Source of the DNA: Paractinoplanes atraurantiacus
GTDB taxonomy: Bacteria > Actinomycetota > Actinomycetes > Mycobacteriales > Micromonosporaceae
Assembly: GCF_900215205.1 (NCBI RefSeq)
Contig: NZ_OBDY01000023.1
Span: forward strand, 118,734-182,733
Direction of reading: 5' to 3'
Length of the DNA: 64,000 nucleotides
Part shown: positions 31,128 to 37,726 of the stretch, in pieces
Position numbering within the stretch: position 1 is the stretch's first letter
Layout: every line of letters starts with the position of its first letter
Program-made: the position numbers and the translations under genes
Notes under the pieces: generated by a model
What the model saw: only the letters and a program-made list of their open reading frames with translations
The model's database searches: none
Told to the model about the DNA's origin: nothing

Positions 31128-33344
31128 TCAAGCAGTGGTGGAGGTGGTGGGCTGGGTCAGGTCGTAGACCGTCGTGCTGCCCACGGTCTTGGCCGTGTAG
31201 TTGGCCGCTACCCACTCGGAGATCTGCGAGGAGTAGTTGCTGCCGCTGGAGCTGCCGCCCCGGCCGCCGAAACCGCCGCCGCCGATGAAGTAGTGGATTT
31301 TGCCTTCGGCCACGTACTGCTGGAACTGCGCCAGCGTGGGGGACGGGTCGGTGCCGTTGAAGCCGCCGACCGCCATCACGGGATCGCCGGTGGCCAGCTG
31401 GTAGCCGGAGGCGCTCTGCGAGCCGACCGCGGCCGCCACCCAGGTGTACTTGTCGGCGTCGGCCTCGAGCAGCGCCTTCATCTCGTCGCTGACCGTCGCC
31501 GCGTCGAGCAGGCCGCCCATGCCGCCACCGCCGCCGCGCATCCCACCGCCGTTGCCGCCACCGGGGAACCCGCCCTGCGCGCCGCCGTTTCCGGTGCCGC
31601 CATTGCCGGTGGTGCCGCCATTGCCGGTGCCGTTTTGGCCGGTGCCGTTCTGGCCGCCGAAACCGCCGCCGCCCGGGAAGCCGGGGAAGCCGCCCTGGGC
31701 GGTGCCGCCATTGCCCGTACCGCCAGTGCCGTTGCCGTTGCCCGGGAAACCGCCGCCGGGGAAACCGCCCTGGCCGCCGCCGGGGAAGCCGCCACGGCCG
31801 CCGCGACCGCCGCCGCCGAAGCCGCCGAAACCGGTGGACGGGCCGGCCGACGGAATGGAACCCGTGTGTGCGGTCGAGGCCGTCTGCACCGCGTACGCCG
31901 CCGGGCCGGCCAGCACCGCGGCCAGAGAGACACCGGCCGCCAGAGCGGCGATCCGCGCCGGCAGGCGCAGGGCCGCGAGCAGCGCCACCGCACCGGCCAG
32001 GCCGCCGATCAGGACCACCCACCGCAGCCAGGGCAGGAAGTCGGCGCTGCGCGACAGCAGGTGGAAGGACCACCAGGCACTCACCGCGACCGTCGCCGCC
32101 AGGGTGATCGTCGCGATCGCGTTCGCGCGGTGCTTCCAGAGCAGCGCCACGCCCATGCCGATCACCGCGCCGATCGCCGGCGCCAGGGCGACCGTGTAGT
32201 AGGCGTGGAAGATGCCCTGCATGAAGCTGAAGACCAGGCCCGTGACCAGCAGCCAGGTGCCCCACACGATCAGGCCCGCGCGCTGCCGGTCGGTGCGCGG
32301 ACGGCGGGCCGTGATGACCAGGCCGGCCACCAGCGCGATCAGCGCCGCCGGCAGCAGCCAGGAGATCTGACCGCCCTGCGAGCTGTCGAACATGCGCAGG
32401 ATGCCGGTCTCGCCCCACATCCCGCCGCCGCCCATGCCGCCACCGCCGCCGCCGACGCTGCCGGTCTCGTCACCGTTGAGCCGGCCCAGGCCGTTGTAGC
32501 CGAGGGCGAGCTCCAGGATGCTGTTGTTCTGCGAGCCGCCGATGTACGGCCGGTGCGAGGCCGGCACCAGTTCGACGATCGCGATGTACCAACCGGCCGA
32601 GACGACCAGTGCGCCGACCGCGGCCAGCAGCTGCCAGAGGCGCTTGCCCAGCTTGGGCGGGCCCGCGATCAGGTAGGCCAGGCCGTAGGCCGGGACCACC
32701 AGCAGCGCCTGGAGCATCTTGGCCAGGAAGCCGAAGCCGACGAAGACGCCCGCGAGCATCAGCCACTTCGTGGAGCCGTTCTCGATCGCCCGTACGGTCG
32801 CGTACGCGCCGGCCACCATGCAGAGCACCAGCATGGCGTCGGGGTTGTTGAAGCGGAACATCAGCGCCGCGATCGGGGTGAAGGCGAGCACCACGCCGCC
32901 GATCAGGCCGGCCGCCGGTCCGTACCAGCGCTTCACCGTGGCGTAGACCAGCGCGACGCTGGCCACGCCCATCAGCGCCTGCGGAACCATGATGCTCCAC
33001 GAGTTCACACCGAAGATCCGGGCCGAGATCTCCATGAACCACAGCGATCCCGGCGTCTTGTCGACCGTGATCGAGTTGGCGGCGTCGGAGGAGCCGAAGA
33101 AGAACGCTTCCCAGCTCTTGGTGCCGGCCTGCACGGCGGCCGAGTAGAACGCATTCCCCCAGCCGTTCTTGCCGAGGCCCCAGATGTAGAGGACGCCGGT
33201 GACCAGCAGCAGGCCGAGCAGGGAGGGCCGCGCCCAGATCGGGTCGCCGTTCGGGCCGAGGTAGACCCGCCGGAGGCGGGACCTTTCTTGCAAAGGCGGG
33301 GGCTGCGGCGCCACCGTCGGCGGGATGGGCAACGTCGAAGTCAT
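31128..33344 (-). CDS. GT39-type glycosyltransferase with Gly-rich extracytoplasmic region
   Basis: The 738-residue membrane protein is of the ArnT/PMT class, using a lipid-linked sugar. The first catalytic loop has the acidic NSITVDKTPGSLWFME segment, and about twelve spans occupy 45-495. Residues roughly 505-640 are extreme Gly-rich repeats (GGFPGGG, NGTGGTGNGG). A small C-terminal domain (643-738) follows with KYTWVAAAVGSQSASGYQL, which looks like the soluble domain of this actinobacterial subfamily. ATG at 33344 is used, after GGAGAG. A CTGTG direct repeat lies 72 bases upstream. Confidence 0.9.
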   Translation of the reverse strand: MTSTLPIPPTVAPQPPPLQERSRLRRVYLGPNGDPIWARPSLLGLLLVTGVLYIWGLGKNGWGNAFYSAAVQAGTKSWEAFFFGSSDAANSITVDKTPGSLWFMEISARIFGVNSWSIMVPQALMGVASVALVYATVKRWYGPAAGLIGGVVLAFTPIAALMFRFNNPDAMLVLCMVAGAYATVRAIENGSTKWLMLAGVFVGFGFLAKMLQALLVVPAYGLAYLIAGPPKLGKRLWQLLAAVGALVVSAGWYIAIVELVPASHRPYIGGSQNNSILELALGYNGLGRLNGDETGSVGGGGGGMGGGGMWGETGILRMFDSSQGGQISWLLPAALIALVAGLVITARRPRTDRQRAGLIVWGTWLLVTGLVFSFMQGIFHAYYTVALAPAIGAVIGMGVALLWKHRANAIATITLAATVAVSAWWSFHLLSRSADFLPWLRWVVLIGGLAGAVALLAALRLPARIAALAAGVSLAAVLAGPAAYAVQTASTAHTGSIPSAGPSTGFGGFGGGGRGGRGGFPGGGQGGFPGGGFPGNGNGTGGTGNGGTAQGGFPGFPGGGGFGGQNGTGQNGTGNGGTTGNGGTGNGGAQGGFPGGGNGGGMRGGGGGMGGLLDAATVSDEMKALLEADADKYTWVAAAVGSQSASGYQLATGDPVMAVGGFNGTDPSPTLAQFQQYVAEGKIHYFIGGGGFGGRGGSSSGSNYSSQISEWVAANYTAKTVGSTTVYDLTQPTTSTTA
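31500..31840 (-). repeat. Gly-rich coding repeats inside the GT39 gene
   Basis: Short imperfect units encoding GGFPGGG, NGTGN and GGNGG are repeated over about 340 bases, in frame. The region encodes a flexible Gly/Asn/Phe-rich linker between the last membrane span and the C-terminal domain, and is prone to length change between strains. Limits are approximate. Confidence 0.8.
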
Positions 33345-33415
33345 CGAGGCTCTCCACGGAAGGAGGATCAATACCTCGCCACTGTCGACGCTGCCCCTGT
33401 CGCGCCCTTATGTCC

Positions 33416-33436
33416 TTCCTGTAAGGCGCCTGTGAG
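33416..33436 (-). promoter_or_regulatory. CTGTG direct repeat, site 2 (before GT39)
   Basis: The plus strand reads TTCCTGTAAGGCGCCTGTGAG, with CTGTA and CTGTG 11 bp apart. It matches sites 1 and 3 in sequence, spacing and orientation and lies 72 bases before the GT39 start. Confidence 0.65.
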
Positions 33437-33438
33437 TG

Positions 33439-34503
33439 TCAGGCGGCCCGGCGCTTGGCGGAGGCGGCGGCGAGGCGCTCGAGCACACCCACGGTCGGCT
33501 CCCAGCCCATGCACGCGTCGGTGACCGACTGGCCGTACGTCAGCTCGCCGCCGAGGTTCTGGCGGCCCGGAACGAGGAAGCTCTCCAGCATCACGCCGCT
33601 GATACCGCGCTGGCCCGCCTCCATCTGACCGGCGACGTCCTCGGCCACGACGGGCTGGCGCAGGTGGTCCTTGCCGCTGTTGCCGTGCGAGCAGTCGATC
33701 ACCAGGCGCTCGGGCAGGCCGGCCGCGCGCAGCAGCTCCAGGGAGTGGGCGACATCGGCCGCGCTGTAGTTGGGCTTTCCGCCGCCGCCGCGCAGCACCA
33801 GGTGGGTGTCCGGGTTGCCGGTCGTGTGCAGGATGGCCGGCGTGCCCGAGTAGTCGATGCCGGGGAAGACGTGCGGCACCTCGGCCGCCTGGATGGCCTC
33901 GATCGCGGTGGCGATGCTGCCGTCGGGGCGGTTCTTCATGCCGATCGGCATGGACAGGCCCGACGCGAGCTGGCGGTGGACCTGCGATTCGACCGTACGG
34001 GCGCCGATCGCACCCCACGCGACGGTGTCCGCGTAGTACTGCGGGGTGATCGGGTCGAGGAACTCGACGGCGGTCGGCAGGCCGCGGCCCACGATCTCCA
34101 GCAGCAGCCGCCGGGCGATCCGCAGGCCGGTGCCGACGTCGCCGGTGCCGTCCAGGGCCGGGTCGTTGATCAGGCCCTTCCAGCCGACGGTCGAGCGCGG
34201 CTTTTCGAAGTAGACCCGCATCACGATCAGCAGGTCGTCGCTGAGCCGTTGCGCTTCCTTCTCCAACAGCGACGCGTATTCGCCGGCCGCGGCCGGGTCG
34301 TGCACCGAGCACGGGCCGACCACGACCAGCAGGCGCGGATCTCGGTGGTTCAGCACGTCCTCGACCTGCTTGCGGCCGGCCAGCACGGTGTCGTGCAGGT
34401 CGGACGTCAGCGGCAGCTCGTGGTGCAGCAGCGCCGGGCTCATCAGCGGGACGACCTTCTCGATGCGCTGGTCGCGGACGCGCTGAACCTCGGGGGCAGT
34501 CAT
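33439..34503 (-). CDS. 3-deoxy-7-phosphoheptulonate (DAHP) synthase, class I
   Basis: The 354-residue enzyme joins phosphoenolpyruvate and erythrose 4-phosphate in the first step of the shikimate pathway, in the cytoplasm. Class I AroF/G/H features are visible: LLVVVGPCSVHDPAAAGEYA, RVYFEKPRSTVGWKGLINDP, PTAVEFLDPITPQY, DCSHGNSGKDH and GVMLESFLVPGRQ. ATG at 34503 is preceded by AGGAG; the longer open frame upstream covers the leader. A leader peptide rich in Trp, Tyr and Phe and a strong terminator precede it, so transcription attenuation by aromatic amino acids is likely. Confidence 0.95.
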   Translation of the reverse strand: MTAPEVQRVRDQRIEKVVPLMSPALLHHELPLTSDLHDTVLAGRKQVEDVLNHRDPRLLVVVGPCSVHDPAAAGEYASLLEKEAQRLSDDLLIVMRVYFEKPRSTVGWKGLINDPALDGTGDVGTGLRIARRLLLEIVGRGLPTAVEFLDPITPQYYADTVAWGAIGARTVESQVHRQLASGLSMPIGMKNRPDGSIATAIEAIQAAEVPHVFPGIDYSGTPAILHTTGNPDTHLVLRGGGGKPNYSAADVAHSLELLRAAGLPERLVIDCSHGNSGKDHLRQPVVAEDVAGQMEAGQRGISGVMLESFLVPGRQNLGGELTYGQSVTDACMGWEPTVGVLERLAAASAKRRAA

Positions 34504-34555
34504 GTTTTCTCCTAGGCGGCGGAAGCGGGGGCCGGCCCAGGAGCGAGCCGGCGGC

Positions 34556-34587
34556 AAACAAAAAGGCAGCGACGTCAAGTCGCTGCC
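34556..34587 (-). terminator. Attenuator terminator before DAHP synthase
   Basis: GGCAGCGAC and GTCGCTGCC form a 9-bp perfect stem with a 5-base loop, followed in the minus direction by TTTTTGTTT. This is a clear intrinsic terminator placed between a short leader ORF and the DAHP synthase start. Just before it, GAGCCGGCCC (34589-34598) can pair with a segment inside the leader ORF (34637-34646). Confidence 0.88.
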
Positions 34588-34610
34588 CGGGCCGGCTCTG
34601 GCGTGGTGTC

Positions 34611-34673
34611 TCAGTGCATGGCTGAGGCACCGGCGGGAGCCGGCCCCATAAACCACGAATACCAACGAGACAC
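34611..34673 (-). CDS. Aromatic leader peptide of the DAHP synthase attenuator
   Basis: This is a 20-codon ORF from GTG 34673 to TGA 34611. It begins MSRWYSWFMGP, with two Trp, one Tyr and one Phe within five codons, the amino acids made from the pathway that the next gene starts. A TATGCT element ends 7 bases before the GTG and no ribosome site is visible, so the message may be leaderless. Ribosome stalling at these codons would influence the hairpins that follow. Confidence 0.82.
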   Translation of the reverse strand: MSRWYSWFMGPAPAGASAMH

Positions 34674-34691
34674 GTCGGACAGCATAGCGCG

Positions 34692-36242
34692 TCAGCTGGG
34701 CAGTTGAGCGAACTGCTGCTCAGCAGGTGGGACGGCGGGCTGGGGCGCGTCGTACGGGAGCATGACGCTGAACACCGTGCGGCCGGGCTCGCTCTGCACG
34801 GCCACCTTGCCCCGGTGGGCCGTCACGACCGCGTGCACGATCGACAGGCCCAGCCCGGTGCTGCCGGCGGCCCGCGAGCGTGAGCTGTCGCCGCGGGCGA
34901 ACCGCTCGAAGATGTGCGGCTGGAGCTCGGCCGGAATGCCGGGCCCGCTGTCGATCACGTGGATCACGGCCGCGTTGGGCATGGTGGTGACGGCCACGGT
35001 GACGGCCGTGCCCTCAGGCGTGTGGGTGCGCGCGTTGGCCAGCAGGTTGGCCAGCACCTGGTGCAGGCGGGCGCCGTCGCCGTAGACGATGACCGGCTCC
35101 TCGGGCAGGTCGAGCTGCCAGTAGTGCCCGGGACCGGCGGCGTGCGCGTCGCTGACCGTGTCGACCACGAGCATGGTGAGGTCGACCGGGTCGTGCGCGA
35201 GCGGGCGGCCGGCGTCGAGGCGGGCCAGCAGCAGCAGGTCCTCGACCAGCAGGGTCATCCGCTTGGCCTCGGACTCGACCCGGTTGAGCACGTGCGAGAT
35301 CTCCTCGGAGATCGGGGCGCGACTGCGGCGGCTGAGCTCGGCGTAGCCGCGGATGGCGGCCAGCGGCGTGCGCAGCTCGTGGCTGGCGTCGGCGACGAAC
35401 TGCCGCACCTGCATCTCGCTGGCGTGCCGCGCCTCCAGGGCGTTGCCGACGTGGTCGAGCATCTGGTTGAGGGCGGCGCCGACCTGGCCCACCTCGGTGC
35501 GCGGGTCGGTGTCCTGCTCGGGGACGCGCTGGGCCAGCTCGACCTGGCCGCGGTCGAGCTTGAGCTCGGAGACCTTGGTCGCGGTGGCGGCGACGCGGTC
35601 GAGCGGCGCGAGGGTGCGTCTGACGATGAACGCACCCGCCCACCCGGCCACGCCGATCGCGATGAGGATGGCCCCGGCGGTGACCAGCGCGATCCGCAGC
35701 AGCGTGTCGTTGACCGTCTTGAGCGACAGCGCGGTGACCCGGACGGCGCCGTCGGGCTCCACGCTGGCGGTGGCGCGGAAGGACCCCTGCCCGTCGACGT
35801 CGATGTTGACCTTGTCGCCGACCGCGACCGATTTGAGCTCCTTAATCGCGGCATCACTCAGAGGGTCCCAGGAGATGCTGGGGATGCCGTTCGAGTCCCG
35901 GCCGGCGAGGACCTTGCCACCGTAGGTGAACTCGCCGTCCTCGTAGTAGACGGTGATCGAGCCGGACTCCTGGCCGGGGTATGGCGTACTGCGGTCGTTG
36001 AACCTGTCCGGGTCGAAGTTCCCGTTGTTGGGCTTGGCCCGGAACTGGCTGTTCGTGCCTTCGAGTTTGGTGTCGACCTGGCTGTAGAGCTGGTCGTGCA
36101 GGAAGACGTACGCCGTGGTGCCGACCGCGAGACCCAGGATCGTGAGCAGCGTGATGATGATGGCGACGATCCGGGTGCGCAGCGGCCAGCCCCGGGGACT
36201 ACGCCAGCGAGCAGGATGCTCAGTCCGCGGGCTTGAGGACAT
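34692..36242 (-). CDS. Sensor histidine kinase (HAMP-HisKA type, OmpR-system partner)
   Basis: The 516-residue kinase has a first span at about 24-47, an extracytoplasmic sensor domain at 48-180, a second span at 184-206, HAMP at 207-275, HisKA with the phospho-acceptor His288 in ADASHELRTPL, and HATPase_c at 390-500 with NLLANARTHTPEG, DSGPGIP and GSTGLGLSIV. It resembles TrcS/TcrY-like kinases. It overlaps the response regulator gene by 23 bases. The Pro/Gln-rich tail is variable. Confidence 0.94.
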   Translation of the reverse strand: MSSSPRTEHPARWRSPRGWPLRTRIVAIIITLLTILGLAVGTTAYVFLHDQLYSQVDTKLEGTNSQFRAKPNNGNFDPDRFNDRSTPYPGQESGSITVYYEDGEFTYGGKVLAGRDSNGIPSISWDPLSDAAIKELKSVAVGDKVNIDVDGQGSFRATASVEPDGAVRVTALSLKTVNDTLLRIALVTAGAILIAIGVAGWAGAFIVRRTLAPLDRVAATATKVSELKLDRGQVELAQRVPEQDTDPRTEVGQVGAALNQMLDHVGNALEARHASEMQVRQFVADASHELRTPLAAIRGYAELSRRSRAPISEEISHVLNRVESEAKRMTLLVEDLLLLARLDAGRPLAHDPVDLTMLVVDTVSDAHAAGPGHYWQLDLPEEPVIVYGDGARLHQVLANLLANARTHTPEGTAVTVAVTTMPNAAVIHVIDSGPGIPAELQPHIFERFARGDSSRSRAAGSTGLGLSIVHAVVTAHRGKVAVQSEPGRTVFSVMLPYDAPQPAVPPAEQQFAQLPS

Positions 36243-36951
36243 ACCCGGCTCCGCGCATGGTGTGGATCATCGGTGAGCGGCCCGCGTCGATCTTCTTGCG
36301 GAGGTACGAGATGTAGAGCTCGACCACGTTGGCCTGGCCACCGAAGTCGTAGTTCCAGACCCGGTCGAGGATCTGGCTCTTGCTCAGCACCCGCCGCGGG
36401 TTGCGCATCAGATAGCGCAGCAGCTCGAACTCCGTCGCGGTCAGCGTGATCAGGTCGCCGCCGCGCCGCACCTCGTGGCTGTCCTCGTCCAGCGAGAGGT
36501 CGCCGACGATCAGCTGCGAGTCCGTACGCATCGGCGAGTGACCCATCCGCCGCATCAGCCCGCGCAGGCGGGCGACCACCTCTTCCAGGCTGAACGGCTT
36601 GGTCACGTAGTCGTCGCCGCCGGCCGTGAGCCCGGTGATCCGGTCCTCGACCGCGTCCTTGGCCGTCAGGAAGAGCACCGGCACCTCGGGCGACTCGCCG
36701 CGCAGCCGGCGCAGGACTTCGAGCCCGTCGATGTCGGGCAGCATCATGTCGAGGACGACGGCGTCCGGGCGGAAGTCGCGGGCGGTCCGGACGGCGGAGA
36801 GCCCGTCGCCGGCGCTTTTGACGTCCCAGCCCTCGTAGCGCAGCGCCATCGAGAGCAACTCGGCCAGGGTCGGCTCGTCGTCGACCACGAGAACCCGGAC
36901 GGGGCTGCCGTCGGGACGCCGGAGCTCGGTGCTGGAATCTGCGTTCGCCAT
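36220..36951 (-). CDS. OmpR/PhoB-family response regulator
   Basis: The 243-residue regulator has a receiver domain with DDE (24-26), phospho-acceptor Asp68 in VVLDMMLPD and Lys in VTKPFS, then a winged-helix output domain with ITLTATEFELLRYLMRN and VVELYISYLRKKID. ATG at 36951 is favoured because AGGGG lies 7 bases upstream; ATG 36957 leaves almost no spacing. It is the partner of the overlapping kinase. A CTGTG direct repeat lies 48 bases before its own start and before two glycosyltransferase genes, suggesting autoregulation and an envelope regulon. Confidence 0.94.
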   Translation of the reverse strand: MANADSSTELRRPDGSPVRVLVVDDEPTLAELLSMALRYEGWDVKSAGDGLSAVRTARDFRPDAVVLDMMLPDIDGLEVLRRLRGESPEVPVLFLTAKDAVEDRITGLTAGGDDYVTKPFSLEEVVARLRGLMRRMGHSPMRTDSQLIVGDLSLDEDSHEVRRGGDLITLTATEFELLRYLMRNPRRVLSKSQILDRVWNYDFGGQANVVELYISYLRKKIDAGRSPMIHTMRGAGYVLKPAD

Positions 36952-36998
36952 CGTCATGCCCCTACTTTCGCGGGCCACGCTTTGCGCCGGCTTTCTGA

Positions 36999-37019
36999 TT
37001 CCTGTGTACCACCTGTGAC
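36999..37019 (-). promoter_or_regulatory. CTGTG direct repeat, site 3 (before the response regulator)
   Basis: The plus strand reads TTCCTGTGTACCACCTGTGAC, with two CTGTG units 11 bp apart. An inverted half-site CCACAGGAA follows at 37026-37034, toward the divergent small secreted protein gene. Confidence 0.68.
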
Positions 37020-37087
37020 CCGTACCCACAGGAAACGCATGAATTTCGCACAGCCGACAGACACCGTACGCCTAGATCGTGGTCCTC

Positions 37088-37327
37088 ATGACGCAGACGA
37101 TGAAGCACCTCGGATGGCAGCGGCGCACCGGTTTCCTGGCCCTCGGCACGGCTCTGGCGCTGACCGCGGCGTTCGGGCCGACCACGCTCGGCACCACACG
37201 GTACGCCGCGAGCGAGGTGGCCGGCTACGCGACGGTGACCGCGGCCGACACCATCACCGCCACTCCCGTGCTGGCCGAGGTCGCCGCGGCCGGTCGAGGC
37301 GTGTCGAAGGCCCCCGAAAGCGTATAA
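37088..37327 (+). CDS. Small putative secreted protein
   Basis: The 79-residue protein starts MTQTMKHLGWQRRTGFLALG, with a basic N-terminus and a hydrophobic stretch (about 14-28) that suits a signal peptide or anchor. The rest is Ala/Thr/Val-rich without recognised motifs. It is divergent from the OmpR-type regulator and shares its promoter region. A GTG at 37079 would add three residues. Confidence 0.5.
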   Translation: MTQTMKHLGWQRRTGFLALGTALALTAAFGPTTLGTTRYAASEVAGYATVTAADTITATPVLAEVAAAGRGVSKAPESV

Positions 37328-37345
37328 AACGCCCATAATGGTTGC

Positions 37346-37726
37346 ATGCGACGGATACTTGTGATCTTGGCCGTCGCCGCGGCGCTCACCCTGTCGGCGG
37401 CGCCCGCGTCGGCCGCCGGCGAAGGCGACGACGTCGTCGAGGTCGGTCTCCACCAGCGGGTGGTCCAGCTCGTGGCCGACGGGGACCGGACGTGCGCGCT
37501 GACCGAGAGCGGCGAGGTCTACTGCTGGGGCGCGGGTCGTCCGGCCCGGCGGACGGCCGGGAACCCCACGCTGCTGCTCGTGGCGATCGGTGCCCTGATG
37601 GTCGCCGCCGGCCTGTCGATGCTGCTGGTCAGCCGTTCGTCGCCGACAACGCCGCGTCGCGCAGCTGCGACGCGCCCTGCTTCAACCGCTCCGTGTAGTT
37701 CGGCCGATTCCAGTTCGGCCACTTGA
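37346..37726 (+). CDS. Short secreted protein with a single RCC1-like repeat
   Basis: The 126-residue protein has a signal peptide (1-23, APASA-A), then one RCC1-type repeat segment (LVADGDRTCALTESGEVYCWGAG, about 43-64), then a membrane helix (74-94) and a Ser/Thr/Pro tail. RCC1-repeat proteins normally carry several such units forming a propeller, so this is probably a remnant or very short member. The last ~98 bases overlap the 3' end of the convergent gene, and the tail composition looks like shadow, so the true protein may be functionless. Confidence 0.5.
   Translation: MRRILVILAVAAALTLSAAPASAAGEGDDVVEVGLHQRVVQLVADGDRTCALTESGEVYCWGAGRPARRTAGNPTLLLVAIGALMVAAGLSMLLVSRSSPTTPRRAAATRPASTAPCSSADSSSAT

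Noticed and set aside
31500..31840. Possible CRISPR-like array
   Set aside because: The repeats are short, imperfect, in frame and encode a Gly-rich linker; there are no constant spacers or cas genes.
29764..32418. 884-codon open frame on the minus strand
   Set aside because: Only its 3' 408 codons encode the GT2-GtrA protein; the rest is a frame-shifted shadow of the GT39 gene, Arg/Gly-rich with no protein pattern.
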